Positions 18,905 to 29,454 of a stretch of 64,000 nucleotides of DNA are shown piece after piece. The notes beneath the pieces are model-generated. The model was not told the origin of the DNA. It saw only the letters and a list, made by a program, of their open reading frames with translations, and made no database searches. The stretch's first letter is position 1. Each line of letters opens with the position of its first letter. Both the position numbers and the translations under genes were made by a program. Source of the stretch: Photobacterium aquae (GTDB lineage: Bacteria; Pseudomonadota; Gammaproteobacteria; Enterobacterales; Vibrionaceae); contig NZ_LDOT01000002.1 of NCBI RefSeq assembly GCF_001029445.1, positions 434,001 to 498,000 on the forward strand. The letters run 5' to 3'.

Positions 18905-20692
18905 TTACGCGTCGGCTTCTTCGTTTTTCTTCGCCGCAGCGGTAACTGCAATCGCAAGCTCCTCAAGCGCAGCCGGGTTGGCAAGGCTTGGAGCATCAGT
19001 CAACAGACACGCTGCTGCTGTTGTTTTAGGGAATGCGATAACGTCACGGATGTTCTCGGTACCACATAGCAGCATCACCAAACGGTCAAGACCAAATGCA
19101 AGGCCTGCGTGTGGTGGCGTACCGTACTTCAGCGCTTCAAGCAGGAAGCCAAACTTCAGTTTCTGCTCGTCAGCATCGATACCTAGGATATCGAATACCG
19201 CTGATTGCATTTCTGAGTTGTGGATACGCACAGAACCACCGCCCACTTCGTAGCCGTTTAGAACCATATCGTAAGCGTTTGAGTTTGCTGATGCTGGGTT
19301 AGCTTTCAGCTCTTCCGCAGTCATGCCCAGTGGAGACGTGAATGGGTGGTGCATCGCGTGCAGGTTGCCCTCTTCGTCTTCTTCGAACATTGGGAAGTCA
19401 ACAACCCATAGCGGTGCCCACTTGGCAGTATCTGTCAGACCAAGATCTGTACCTAGCTTCAGACGCAGTGCGCCCATTGCCTCGGTAACCACTTTCTTGC
19501 TGTCAGCACCGAATAGGATGATATCGCCAGATTCTGCGCCAGTACGGTCCAAGATGCCGTTAACCACGTCTTCGTTAAGGAACTTAGCAACTGGAGACTG
19601 GATACCTTCCAGACCCGCAGCGCGGTCGTTAACCTTCAGCCATGCCAGGCCTTTCGCACCGTAGATGCCAACAAACTTAGTGTAGTCATCGATCTGCTTG
19701 CGAGACAGCTCAGCACCACCCGGTACGCGGATAACCGCAACACGACCTTTCGGATCGTTAGCTGGGCCAGAGAATACTTTGAACTCAACATCTTTCAGAA
19801 GATCAGCGACATCAACCATCTCCAGCGGGTTACGCAGGTCTGGCTTGTCTGAACCGAAACGGCGCATTGCCTCTTCGAATGTCATTGTTGGGAATACACC
19901 CAGATCCACGTTTAGCAGCTCTTGCCACATATCGCGAACCATCTTCTCGGTCACTTCACGTACCTGATCAGCACTCATGAACGAGGTTTCGATATCGATT
20001 TGGGTAAATTCAGGCTGACGGTCAGCACGCAAGTCTTCATCGCGGAAACACTTAACGATCTGGTAGTAGCGATCGAAGCCAGACATCATCAGCAACTGCT
20101 TGAATAGCTGAGGTGACTGAGGCAGTGCATAGAAGTTACCCTTGTGAACACGGCTCGGTACTAGGTAGTCACGAGCACCTTCTGGCGTCGCTTTGGTCAG
20201 TACTGGCGTTTCGATATCCAAAAAGCCGTTGTCATCAAGGAAACGACGAACGAAGCTCGATGCCTTTGCACGCAGCTTGATACGGTCGCTCATCTCTGGG
20301 CGACGAAGATCCAGGTAACGGTGCTTCAGGCGCTGCTCTTCAGAGTTGTTCTGGTTGAAATCCAGCGGCAGCGGCGCTGCACGGTTGATGATTTCCAGAC
20401 CGGTCGCCAGTACTTCTACTTCGCCTGTTGCCATGTCTTTGTTAACTTGGCTGTCAGGACGAACACGTACTTCACCAGTCAGTTTGATACAGAATTCGTT
20501 ACGCAGCTGGTTGGCAACCTCGAATACGTCTTTCATATCCGGATCAACCACAACCTGAACCACACCTTCACGGTCACGCATATCGATGAAGATAAGACCG
20601 CCCAAATCACGGCGGCGATTTACCCAGCCGCAAAGTTCTACAGTTTGCCCTTCGAGGGCTTTGTTCAGGTGACCACAATATTGGGTGCGCAT
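18905..20692 (-). CDS. aspS: aspartate--tRNA ligase
   Basis: This class II aminoacyl-tRNA synthetase of 595 residues charges tRNA-Asp. It has the N-terminal anticodon-binding OB fold ([24 protein letters not shown], cut at residues about 20-40), motif 2 ([19 protein letters not shown]), a bacterial GAD insert (about 290-420), and motif 3 ([15 protein letters not shown]). Length is normal for the bacterial enzyme. Confidence 0.98.
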   Translation of the reverse strand: MRTQYCGHLNKALEGQTVELCGWVNRRRDLGGLIFIDMRDREGVVQVVVDPDMKDVFEVANQLRNEFCIKLTGEVRVRPDSQVNKDMATGEVEVLATGLEIINRAAPLPLDFNQNNSEEQRLKHRYLDLRRPEMSDRIKLRAKASSFVRRFLDDNGFLDIETPVLTKATPEGARDYLVPSRVHKGNFYALPQSPQLFKQLLMMSGFDRYYQIVKCFRDEDLRADRQPEFTQIDIETSFMSADQVREVTEKMVRDMWQELLNVDLGVFPTMTFEEAMRRFGSDKPDLRNPLEMVDVADLLKDVEFKVFSGPANDPKGRVAVIRVPGGAELSRKQIDDYTKFVGIYGAKGLAWLKVNDRAAGLEGIQSPVAKFLNEDVVNGILDRTGAESGDIILFGADSKKVVTEAMGALRLKLGTDLGLTDTAKWAPLWVVDFPMFEEDEEGNLHAMHHPFTSPLGMTAEELKANPASANSNAYDMVLNGYEVGGGSVRIHNSEMQSAVFDILGIDADEQKLKFGFLLEALKYGTPPHAGLAFGLDRLVMLLCGTENIRDVIAFPKTTAAACLLTDAPSLANPAALEELAIAVTAAAKKNEEADA

Positions 20693-21092
20693 ATGAAATT
20701 CCCGATCTGTTTACTAACTATTCCTGGGCACACAACCTTCGACGATAGCGCACGATTGTGTACCGGCTGAATCCTTCCCGGCCAAGTAGGCCAAACATCA
20801 CCCAGTTTGGTGACGGCCCCTACCGAGAGAGAAAAATAACACGCTATTATATACCCAACAGCCCGCAAGATGCATGTTTGACACGCACTTTATCGCGATA
20901 ATCCGCTCCAGAATGCTACCCGGAAGAGAATAAACCTTGTGAAACGGTACCGGAGGATATAGAGCACTCCTGCCACTGTAGAAAATAAAGTGCCCTAAGA
21001 TCAAGCGATAAAACAAGGTTTGTCCCATTGACCTCCCCCTCATGTGCTGTTCACAATACGAAATGAGTGCCGTCGCAGGCCAAGGAGATATC
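20693..21092. other. intergenic region between aspS and DUF72 gene
   Basis: This 400-base gap between divergent genes holds their promoters. Bases 20848-20876 resemble a TATATACCC-ended intergenic repeat. AAACCTTGT at 20932-20940 is repeated inverted as ACAAGGTTT at 21013-21021, with further partial pairing in the 72-base loop (GCACT / AGTGC). No gene was recognised. Confidence 0.4.
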
Positions 21093-22007
21093 ATGCCACA
21101 ACCCCAGAGCCCTTCCCCATCAGGACGCAAATTACCCCAAGCCGGATGCCAGCTCAGGCTTGGATTGGCGATGTGGTCGCATGCGCCGTGGCAGCAGAGC
21201 CTCTATGGCCGAGGCTGCAAAAGCGGGGATCGGCTTGCCCGCTATGCCGAAACATTCAATACCGTAGAGGGCAATACCACCTTCTATGCCACCCCGAGCC
21301 TGCAGACCGTAAAAAACTGGCACGCGGCAACAACCGATGATTTCCGCTTTACCTTCAAGCTGCCGCAAACCATCACCCATCAACACCAGCTCAGGCACTG
21401 CAATGCCCTGCTGGCTGATTTTATTTCCACCTTGGAGCCACTGTGTGGCCGCACCGGACTGTGGAAAATCCAGCTCCCGGCGCAGTTTGGCCCCGATGGA
21501 CTACCGGCTCTTGCCGCTTTCCTAACAAAGTTCCCCGCGCATTTCCCGCTTGGGGTCGAAGTTCGCCACCCGGCTTTTTTTGCCAAAGGCCATGAAGAAC
21601 AGCAGCTCAACCGCCTGCTGGCCGAACGGGGCGCCAACCGGATCATCATGGATAGCCGCCCGGTATTCTCGGCCGCCCCAACAACCGACGCCGTCATCGA
21701 AGCGCACCGCAACAAGCCCAGAGTGCCTGTCCACGCCGTTTGTACCGCCGCTAACCCGATGGTCCGCTTTATTGGCCATCCCGATCTCGCAGCCAACGAT
21801 GCCTTCTTTGCCAACTGGCTACAACGGCTACCTGCGTGGCTGGAGCAAGGCAAAGAACCCTACTTGTTCATTCACACCCCTGACAATAATCTCGGCCCTG
21901 AATTGGCCATGCGCCTCTACCGCCAACTGCAGGCTGCCTGCCCGCTGCCGCTCGCCGACATCACGCTGCCGCAATCCGAGCCAGACCCGCAGTTCAAGCT
22001 GCTTTGA
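21093..22007 (+). CDS. DUF72 (YecE family) protein
   Basis: This DUF72 protein has a TIM-barrel-like fold; the biochemical role is unknown. The open frame begins at 21042, but AAGGAGAT lies four bases before ATG 21093, which I take as the start (304 residues). The family core begins at LRLGLAMWSHAPWQQSLYG and runs through FNTVEGNTTFYATPS and DDFRFTFKLPQTITHQ, close to E. coli YecE. It is followed by the cmoAB pair, as in many gammaproteobacteria. Confidence 0.9.
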   Translation: MPQPQSPSPSGRKLPQAGCQLRLGLAMWSHAPWQQSLYGRGCKSGDRLARYAETFNTVEGNTTFYATPSLQTVKNWHAATTDDFRFTFKLPQTITHQHQLRHCNALLADFISTLEPLCGRTGLWKIQLPAQFGPDGLPALAAFLTKFPAHFPLGVEVRHPAFFAKGHEEQQLNRLLAERGANRIIMDSRPVFSAAPTTDAVIEAHRNKPRVPVHAVCTAANPMVRFIGHPDLAANDAFFANWLQRLPAWLEQGKEPYLFIHTPDNNLGPELAMRLYRQLQAACPLPLADITLPQSEPDPQFKLL

Positions 22008-22172
22008 ACCCGTTGCAATTTATTGCCACGACAAAAATGGATAAAGACAAATGGCCGCAGATTCTCTACAATACGCGACCTTTCAAGCAGGTGACGGAAC
22101 ACCTGGGGCAACGGATATAACGGCTCGATCCGCTACCGTGCCTTCCCATTTTGGATCCTGTTCTTTGACTAA

Positions 22173-22919
<747 letters not shown>

Positions 22920-22934
22920 GGTCACCTGTCCGTT

Positions 22935-23909
22935 ATGTTTAGTTTTACCGACTTCTACAAGATCCTTGCCCAGCATGACACCCTGCGTCCTTGGCTCAAC
23001 ACCCTGCCGCAGCAGATGAGCGACTGGGAAGAAAAAGCCCACGGCGATATGGGTCGCTGGATCCGTGCCCTGAATAAATTCCCGACCGACAAGCCAGACA
23101 ACATCGACCTCAAAACATCGGTGACCGTCAGCAACAACGGCGGCATTGCCGAAGGCGAACAAAAACGCCTCGAGAGCCTGCTGCGACTACTGCATCCTTG
23201 GCGCAAGGGGCCATTTACCGTACACGGCATTCATATTGATACCGAATGGCGCTCGGACTGGAAATGGGACCGCGTGCTGCCGCATATCTCACCACTGAAA
23301 AACCGCACCGTACTGGATGTAGGCTGCGGCAACGGCTACCACATGTGGCGTATGCTGGGCGAAGAGGCCAAAATGGTTGTCGGTATCGACCCGTCTAACC
23401 TGTTCCTGATCCAGTTCGAGGCGATCAAGCGCCTGATGGGCAACGACGAGCGCGCTTTCTTGCTACCTTTAGGCATCGAGCAACTCCCTGAGCTACGCGC
23501 TTTCGACACCGTATTCAGCATGGGTGTGCTCTACCACCGTCGCTCGCCGCTCGACCACCTGATCCAACTCAAGAACCAGCTACGCAAAGACGGCGAGCTG
23601 ATCCTAGAGACCTTGGTTATCGACGGTGACGAAAATGCCGTATTGGTACCCACCCACCGCTACGCCCAGATGCACAACGTCTACTTCTTCCCGTCTGCCA
23701 AGGCGCTGAAAGTATGGCTGGAAAAATGCGGCTTCGTTGATGTCAAAATCGTTGACGAAAATGTCACTACCACCGGTGAACAACGTTCAACAGAGTGGAT
23801 GACCAACAACTCGCTACCCGAATACCTTGATCCGAACGACCCAAGCAAGACGGTCGAAGGATACCCTGCACCTAAACGTGCCGTGCTTATTGCGCGCAAT
23901 CCTGACTAA
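22935..23909 (+). CDS. cmoB: tRNA U34 carboxymethyltransferase CmoB
   Basis: CmoB transfers the carboxymethyl group from carboxy-SAM to 5-hydroxyuridine 34 of several tRNAs. It has 324 residues: an N-terminal helical part (about 1-110), then a SAM-type methyltransferase domain with [15 protein letters not shown] (about 122-136), [14 protein letters not shown] and [17 protein letters not shown]. It follows cmoA and ends before a strong terminator. Confidence 0.97.
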   Translation: MFSFTDFYKILAQHDTLRPWLNTLPQQMSDWEEKAHGDMGRWIRALNKFPTDKPDNIDLKTSVTVSNNGGIAEGEQKRLESLLRLLHPWRKGPFTVHGIHIDTEWRSDWKWDRVLPHISPLKNRTVLDVGCGNGYHMWRMLGEEAKMVVGIDPSNLFLIQFEAIKRLMGNDERAFLLPLGIEQLPELRAFDTVFSMGVLYHRRSPLDHLIQLKNQLRKDGELILETLVIDGDENAVLVPTHRYAQMHNVYFFPSAKALKVWLEKCGFVDVKIVDENVTTTGEQRSTEWMTNNSLPEYLDPNDPSKTVEGYPAPKRAVLIARNPD

Positions 23910-23917
23910 CTGTTGAC

Positions 23918-23944
23918 AAGGGATGCTGTTCGCATCCCTTTTTG
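23918..23944 (+). terminator. cmoAB terminator
   Basis: AAGGGATGC / GCATCCCTT with a short loop is followed by TTTTTG, right after the cmoB stop. Confidence 0.88.
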
Positions 23945-23997
23945 TCAGTTAAAATACTGCCGCTTAAAGAAAAAGAAGTACTGAACTAGGAGATACA

Positions 23998-24771
23998 ATG
24001 CTTCGCCGCTGTGTGCCATTACTCACCCTTGCTATTCTTTCCGGTTGTTCCCTGACCCAGCCAGCCCAGCCCAATGACACGACGATGGCGGCTATCAACA
24101 CCATGGAAAACCGCGTCAATTTTCAGCTAGCCACCATGATCAAGTTGATTGATGACCAAAATGGCCAAATTACCCAGCTTGAAAAGCAGCTTGCAACCGT
24201 CTCTACGGAAATGGGCCAGCTAAACCGACTCACAAAAGACAGCCTCGCCAACCAAGCCGATAAAGACGCATCGATTGCCGCAGCCCCGGTAATGGCCAAC
24301 GACGATGTCCGTACTGCGCACGGCAAGGTCATTCTTGGTGAAGAGGAGTGGGTGTGGCTCGATTCCATTAAGGCCTTCTTCAAAGCCCGTGTCGATACGG
24401 GCGCGACAACCTCTTCCCTCAGCGCCACCGATGTCCAGATTTTCGAGCGTGACGGCAAAGAATGGGCCCGTTTTTATCTCAACCATACGACTTACGAACG
24501 ACCAGAAGATGCCGATGTCATCGAAGCGCCAGTCGTACGTTGGGTGAAGATTCGCCAAGCCAATAGTGAAGAAGCCGAACGCCGCCCAGTCATCGAAGCG
24601 TGGATAAAATTGGGGCAGCTTCATGAAAAAGCACAATTTACGTTGGCAGATCGCACTCAAATGACCTATCCAGTATTATTAGGCCGTGAGTTTTTCAAAG
24701 ACATAGCACTTGTTGATGTAGGCAAGAAATTTGTTCAAGGAATGAACGAACAGCAAGTACAAAACAAATAA
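23998..24771 (+). CDS. lipoprotein with retropepsin-like aspartic protease domain
   Basis: The 257-residue product has a lipoprotein signal (LAILSGC, Cys16) and a coiled-coil-like stretch (about 30-85, rich in Q, L and T). A C-terminal domain (about 105-250) contains VDTGATTSSLSA, the aspartic-protease DTG motif, and LLGREFFKDIALVDV. This matches the family often annotated as ATP-dependent zinc protease, though no ATP or zinc site is visible. It lies 21 bases before the membrane protein and is probably co-transcribed with it and the ATP-grasp gene. It may process a peptide or envelope product made by that ligase; this is inferred. Confidence 0.85.
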   Translation: MLRRCVPLLTLAILSGCSLTQPAQPNDTTMAAINTMENRVNFQLATMIKLIDDQNGQITQLEKQLATVSTEMGQLNRLTKDSLANQADKDASIAAAPVMANDDVRTAHGKVILGEEEWVWLDSIKAFFKARVDTGATTSSLSATDVQIFERDGKEWARFYLNHTTYERPEDADVIEAPVVRWVKIRQANSEEAERRPVIEAWIKLGQLHEKAQFTLADRTQMTYPVLLGREFFKDIALVDVGKKFVQGMNEQQVQNK

Positions 24772-24792
24772 TAACACGTTGATGGGGATGTC

Positions 24793-26298
24793 ATGACATC
24801 AAGAATACCGTTCTATTTTCTCATTACCCTGCTGCTCATTGCCGGTACTGCACTTAGTCTGTATCGCCATGATGTCTACGGGGTGCCATGGACACCGGGC
24901 GAAGAACGCGCCCTGTGGGAACTGGAAGCCCGCATCGAATTTGATGCCATCGGCGATCCGGTCAAAGTTTCAATGGCGGCACCTGAAACCCAGCAGGGTT
25001 TTACCCAAATTGACGAGAGCACCTCTTCGCCAGGCTACGGCGTCGCATTGATTGACACCAACAAAGGCCGCCGGGCTGAATGGTCTATTCGCGAAGCCAC
25101 CGGCAAGCAGATCCTGTATTACAAAACCCAGATGCTGGTTGATGAGCAGGCCTCCTACAACACAGTACCGCCTAAAGGCGACACCCCGGCAGTGAGTTTG
25201 GATAACCCACAGCAAACTGCTGCCGATGCCCTGCTAGCCCAAGCCCGCAGCCTTTCTTCGGACAATACCACCCTTACCCGCGAGCTAATCAAGCAGTTCA
25301 ATGACCGCAATAACCAAAACTCCGCCCTGCTGTTAAACAGCCTCAGCCGAGAAAAAGCGATCATCAACCTGCTGTCACTGGAGAAAATCCATGCCCGCAT
25401 CGTAGGCGGCCTCCAGCTTGAAGACGGTCGCCGACGCCAGAGCATCACCTCGATGGTAGAGGTATGGGACGGCGGTAAATGGGAGCTGTTCAACCTGCAG
25501 ACAGGCCAAGAAGGCAAGCCTGACAACATCCTGCTATGGAACCAACAGGGCCACTCGCTACTGGATGTCGTTGGCGGCCGCAACTCGACCATCAGCTTCT
25601 CGATCATTGCCCAGGATATCACCCCGCAACAGGCAACCCGCGAGAAGGTTCAGGCCGAAGATCTGCTGAACTTCTCGATCCACAGCCTGCCTGTCGAAGA
25701 GCAGGCCATGTTCAAGACCATCATGCTGATCCCTATCGGGGCATTGGTTGTGGTCTTCCTGCGGATCATCATCGGCCTGAAAACCTCCGGTACCTTCATG
25801 CCGGTTCTGATCGCGGTGGCATTCGTCCAGACCCAGTTGGTAACGGGTATTATCGGCTTCCTGCTGATTGTCGGCACCGGCCTGATCATTCGAAGTTACC
25901 TGTCGAAACTCAACCTGTTGCTGGTCGCGCGAATATCGGCGGTGATCATCACGGTTATCATGATTATCTCCGTCTTCACCGTGGTTGCCTTTAAGATCGG
26001 CTTGGTGGAAGGCCTGTCTATCACCTTCTTCCCAATGATTATCCTCTCGTGGACAATCGAGCGTATGTCGATCCTATGGGAAGAGGAAGGCGCGAAAGAA
26101 GTACTGATCCAGGGCGGCGGCTCGCTGCTGACTGCGGTATTGGTTTATCTTGCCATGACTAACCCACTGGTTCGTCACCTGACCTTCAACTTCATCGGCA
26201 TCCAGCTGATTGTTCTGGCCGTTATCCTGATGCTGGGTAACTACACCGGTTACCGCCTGAGCGAGCTACGCCGCTTCAAGCCACTGGTGGAGGACTAA
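24793..26298 (+). CDS. inactive transglutaminase-like protein fused to seven membrane helices
   Basis: The 501-residue product has an N-terminal membrane segment (about 5-24, FYFLITLLLIAGTALSLYRH). A periplasmic region of about 280 residues follows, then seven C-terminal membrane spans (about 310-490), for example MFKTIMLIPIGALVVVFLRI and VARISAVIITVIMIISVFTV. This is the known architecture of an inactive transglutaminase-like domain fused to 7TM. No Cys-His-Asp catalytic set can be seen; the soluble part has no cysteine. It sits between the aspartic protease and the ATP-grasp ligase, three bases before the latter. It is likely a membrane partner of the ligase. Confidence 0.85.
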   Translation: MTSRIPFYFLITLLLIAGTALSLYRHDVYGVPWTPGEERALWELEARIEFDAIGDPVKVSMAAPETQQGFTQIDESTSSPGYGVALIDTNKGRRAEWSIREATGKQILYYKTQMLVDEQASYNTVPPKGDTPAVSLDNPQQTAADALLAQARSLSSDNTTLTRELIKQFNDRNNQNSALLLNSLSREKAIINLLSLEKIHARIVGGLQLEDGRRRQSITSMVEVWDGGKWELFNLQTGQEGKPDNILLWNQQGHSLLDVVGGRNSTISFSIIAQDITPQQATREKVQAEDLLNFSIHSLPVEEQAMFKTIMLIPIGALVVVFLRIIIGLKTSGTFMPVLIAVAFVQTQLVTGIIGFLLIVGTGLIIRSYLSKLNLLLVARISAVIITVIMIISVFTVVAFKIGLVEGLSITFFPMIILSWTIERMSILWEEEGAKEVLIQGGGSLLTAVLVYLAMTNPLVRHLTFNFIGIQLIVLAVILMLGNYTGYRLSELRRFKPLVED

Positions 26299-26301
26299 GT
26301 T

Positions 26302-27276
26302 ATGTCACTGCTGTCGAGGTTTACCTCCCCGTTCAAGCTACGCAGCCGTGGCATCATGGGGATGAACAAGCGCAACCATAGCTACATTGGCCGCTACAAC
26401 GACCGTGGGCTCTATCCGTTGGTTGACGACAAGCTGAAGACCAAGTTAATTGCCCAGCAGGCCGGGGCCACCGTGCCAGAGCTGATCGGGGTCATTGACA
26501 GCCAAGGCAACGTCAAGCGGGTTCACGAGATGGTCAAAAACTGGCCCGGTTTTGTGATCAAACCGGCTCAGGGCTCGGGCGGCAAGGGGATCCTTGTGAT
26601 CGTCAAGCACAAGGACGGGGTCTACGTAAAACCGTCCGGTGCCGAGATCAACAAGCAAGATGTCGAACGTCACATTACCAATACCCTTGCTGGCCTGTTC
26701 TCGCTCGGCGGCAAGAATGACGTCGCGATGATCGAAAACCTGATCCAGTTCGACGACGTCTTCGATGGCTTCAGCTACGAAGGGGTGCCCGATGTCCGAG
26801 TCATCGTTTTCAAGGGCTACCCGGTCATGGCGATGATGCGCTGTTCAACATCGGCATCAGACGGCAAGGCCAACCTCCACCAAGGCGCTGTCGGTGTCGG
26901 CATCGATATCGCGACCGGCAAGGCAATTCGCGCGGTTCAGTTCAACCAGCCCGTCGAACGCCACCCCGATACCGACAGGCTGCTCAGCGAGCTGACGGTA
27001 CCCAACTGGAACAAACTGCTAACGCTAGCCGCCAGCGCATGGGAGATGACCGGGCTTGGCTATATGGGCACCGACATGGTGCTGGACAAGGAAAAAGGCC
27101 CGATGGTGCTCGAACTCAACGCCCGCCCAGGCTTGGCGATCCAAATCGCCAACGGCTGCGGGCTGCTGCCAAGGCTGCACCATATCGAAAACCTCGGCGT
27201 CCCAGCCACCCAGCCGACACCGGAAGAGCGTGTTGCCTATGCAGCAAAGCAGTTTGGTTCAAAATCACAGTTCTAA
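26302..27276 (+). CDS. alpha-L-glutamate ligase-like ATP-grasp protein
   Basis: This 324-residue ATP-grasp enzyme of the RimK-like group probably joins an amino acid to a carboxylate using ATP. The nucleotide-binding element NWPGFVIKPAQGSGGKGILV lies at about 75-94. The metal-binding element MVLELNARPGLAIQIANG is near 270-287. A short basic N-terminus (FTSPFKLRSRGIMGMNKRNH) precedes the domain. It is the last gene of the cluster and is followed by a terminator. The substrate is unknown. Confidence 0.85.
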   Translation: MSLLSRFTSPFKLRSRGIMGMNKRNHSYIGRYNDRGLYPLVDDKLKTKLIAQQAGATVPELIGVIDSQGNVKRVHEMVKNWPGFVIKPAQGSGGKGILVIVKHKDGVYVKPSGAEINKQDVERHITNTLAGLFSLGGKNDVAMIENLIQFDDVFDGFSYEGVPDVRVIVFKGYPVMAMMRCSTSASDGKANLHQGAVGVGIDIATGKAIRAVQFNQPVERHPDTDRLLSELTVPNWNKLLTLAASAWEMTGLGYMGTDMVLDKEKGPMVLELNARPGLAIQIANGCGLLPRLHHIENLGVPATQPTPEERVAYAAKQFGSKSQF

Positions 27277-27290
27277 CCGATAACCACCCC

Positions 27291-27322
27291 AAAGCCCCGG
27301 CTCTCACGCCGGGGCTTTTTTT
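27291..27322 (+). terminator. terminator of the ATP-grasp cluster
   Basis: AAAGCCCCGG / CCGGGGCTTT with an eight-base loop, followed by a T run, lies 15 bases after the ligase stop. Confidence 0.88.
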
Positions 27323-27351
27323 GACCTCGGCAGGCATAACAAGGATCACGC

Positions 27352-28509
27352 ATGCACAGTTCGTCGTTCAATCCCCTGTTTGATCAAGCTATCGACCGCA
27401 ACCAGAGCAACAGCATCAAATGGAAAAAATACCAAGGGCAGGACATCTTGCCTATGTGGGTGGCGGACAGTGACTTTAAAGTCCCCTCAGCAATTACCGA
27501 CGCATTGCAGCACCATGTAGAGCATGGCGTTTTCGGTTATGGCCAAGCACCTGATAGCCTGAGTGCGCTAATCGTCGAACGAATGGCCCAGCGTTACGAC
27601 TGGCAGATAGAGCCAGAATGGATTGTCTACCTGCCCGGCTTGGTCTGCGGCCTCAACCTTGCGGTACGGTCGGTAACCGACGATGATCAAGGCGTGCTGT
27701 GCCCGACCCCAATCTATCCGCCATTCAGATCATCAGCAAAACTGGCCAAGCGCCCTTTGACGACGTTGCCTGTTACTCTTAGCGATGAGAAACGCTGGCT
27801 GATGGCACTGGAGGATACACGGGTTGCCCCCAACAGCCGCCTGTTGCTATTTTGCAATCCGCTCAATCCCGGCGGGACAGTCTACCGCCGCAACGAGCTA
27901 GAGGCCGTGGCCGACTTTGCCCAACGCCATGATCTTGTAGTCTGCTCGGATGAGATACATTGCGATCTTATCCTCGACCCAAGCTGCCACCATATTCCTT
28001 TTGCCAGCCTCAATGATGATGCCGCACAGCGCTCAATTACGTTGATCGCACCGAGCAAGACCTTCAATATCGCAGGGCTTGGCGCTTCGATGGCAATTAT
28101 TCCCAACCCAGCATTGCGACGCGCCTTTCTCCACGCCAAGGCCGGCATCGTGCCAGACGTGAATGTCCTCGCCTACACCGCCGCCGAAGCCGCCTACGCC
28201 GATGGCCAAGCATGGCTCGACCAGCAACTAGCGTATCTGCGCCGCAACAAGCAAAGGCTGGAAGCCGAAATTAATGCCCTGCCATACTTGACCCTTCACC
28301 CGATAGAAGGCACCTATCTGGCATGGATTGATGCATCTGCGCTACCTGTAAGCTCACCGTTCAAGTTCTTCGAACAAGCCGGAGTTGGGGTCTCTCCCGG
28401 CGCGGATTTCGGCGACTCTCACTTTGTCAGGCTCAACTTCGCCTGCCGGTATGAGTTGCTTGAGGAGGCCCTGAGGAGAATTGATATTGCCGTTAAGCGC
28501 TTGAGGTAG
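27352..28509 (+). CDS. PatB/MalY-type PLP-dependent aminotransferase (cystathionine beta-lyase)
   Basis: This is a fold-type I PLP enzyme of 385 residues. The N-terminus FNPLFDQAIDRNQSNSIKWK with LPMWVADSDFKVP is the PatB/MalY signature. Other landmarks are LLFCNPLNPGGTVYRRNEL, VCSDEIHCDLIL and the PLP lysine region TLIAPSKTFNIAGL (about 232-245). Members usually have C-S beta-lyase activity on cystathionine or cysteine conjugates. AAGGA lies six bases before the ATG. It is separated from the previous cluster by a terminator, so it is a separate unit. Confidence 0.9.
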   Translation: MHSSSFNPLFDQAIDRNQSNSIKWKKYQGQDILPMWVADSDFKVPSAITDALQHHVEHGVFGYGQAPDSLSALIVERMAQRYDWQIEPEWIVYLPGLVCGLNLAVRSVTDDDQGVLCPTPIYPPFRSSAKLAKRPLTTLPVTLSDEKRWLMALEDTRVAPNSRLLLFCNPLNPGGTVYRRNELEAVADFAQRHDLVVCSDEIHCDLILDPSCHHIPFASLNDDAAQRSITLIAPSKTFNIAGLGASMAIIPNPALRRAFLHAKAGIVPDVNVLAYTAAEAAYADGQAWLDQQLAYLRRNKQRLEAEINALPYLTLHPIEGTYLAWIDASALPVSSPFKFFEQAGVGVSPGADFGDSHFVRLNFACRYELLEEALRRIDIAVKRLR

Positions 28510-28641
28510 CCGAACACGTATCAAATATGGAAGAAGAAGGCCGTTCTCAGAAAATAATTTGAGAAATTTCCTAAAGTTATAGCAATATGTGCCGATAAGG
28601 CTATCATACCCTGATATTTTGCTCATTCGGCACAGCGTTAC

Positions 28642-29169
28642 ATGCAAATCCATACCATCGACAAAGCACAGCTGATCCATGAAGGCCAGCTCGGAAACCA
28701 GCTCAACCACGCGGTTGAACATGGTCGCCGTGCTGATTTTGCCTTGATGCTCGCTATGCTGTCGCCGGATCGCTTGGAAACAACGCCGATTGATATCCAT
28801 CAGGATCCTGTCCACACTGATGAGACAATGCGGGCATACTTTGAACTGCAGCCACCGAAACCGCTGACAACCAGCGAGAACTGTTACAACCACAGCGCAC
28901 GACAGGCAAAAGCCTTCCATGAGAGTGGCTTGGCTGATGTTCGCCTGCTTGATGGCCTAAAACCCATTGCCCTGACTTTCCCGCCACAAGGGACTAAAGG
29001 TATGCCGGAAGAGCTGTACCACAACCTGTCAGGCCACGAGCGCCGCCTACTGCCGCCAACAGAAACGACTCCGCTTAAAGTTTCACCACAGTCTCTTTAC
29101 CGTTCTCTGATCGAAGCCAAGCGCTTTGACGAAATGTACGGCAGCCAGCGCTTATCTGTCGCAGCATAA
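28642..29169 (+). CDS. conserved hypothetical protein, possibly VC2046/SO_2500 family
   Basis: The 175-residue soluble protein has no signal peptide. It begins MQIHTIDKAQLIHEGQLGNQ and contains HGRRADFALMLAMLSPD. The C-terminal part is proline-rich around LLPPTETTPLKVSPQSLYRS. I associate this with a small family of unknown function in vibrios and Shewanella, from memory only. It is monocistronic. The ribosome site is weak (GCGTTAC before ATG). No catalytic motif is visible. Confidence 0.65.
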   Translation: MQIHTIDKAQLIHEGQLGNQLNHAVEHGRRADFALMLAMLSPDRLETTPIDIHQDPVHTDETMRAYFELQPPKPLTTSENCYNHSARQAKAFHESGLADVRLLDGLKPIALTFPPQGTKGMPEELYHNLSGHERRLLPPTETTPLKVSPQSLYRSLIEAKRFDEMYGSQRLSVAA

Positions 29170-29454
29170 TCTTCTGCAGCTAGTCCCTTATCAACGTACT
29201 TTTTTCGTGACTCCCCTCATAGCTTTGTTCTCCCGTTGCGGCACGATGATCACACTTCACTAACATTCTATTACGTGTCTTGACGGATTGGGCGACCATT
29301 CACAGAACACCTGTTCGATACACGCTATCGTCAAATAAAATCACAAACAAAACTGCATTGGCACAAACAAAAATTTTTTAATACAAAGACTTAAACTATA
29401 AACATAAAGCCGCCATGCAATTATCATAGCCAGTAACAGAAGGCAGCAAGGATC
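29170..29454. promoter_or_regulatory. intergenic region upstream of SDR gene
   Basis: These 285 bases become AT-rich toward the SDR gene. A ribosome site (GGCAGCAAGGATC) precedes ATG 29455. No other feature was recognised. Confidence 0.3.

Noticed and set aside
20798..20813. Imperfect palindrome TCACCCAGTTTGGTGA upstream of aspS
   Set aside because: Only five base pairs match and there is no known regulator. It may be chance.
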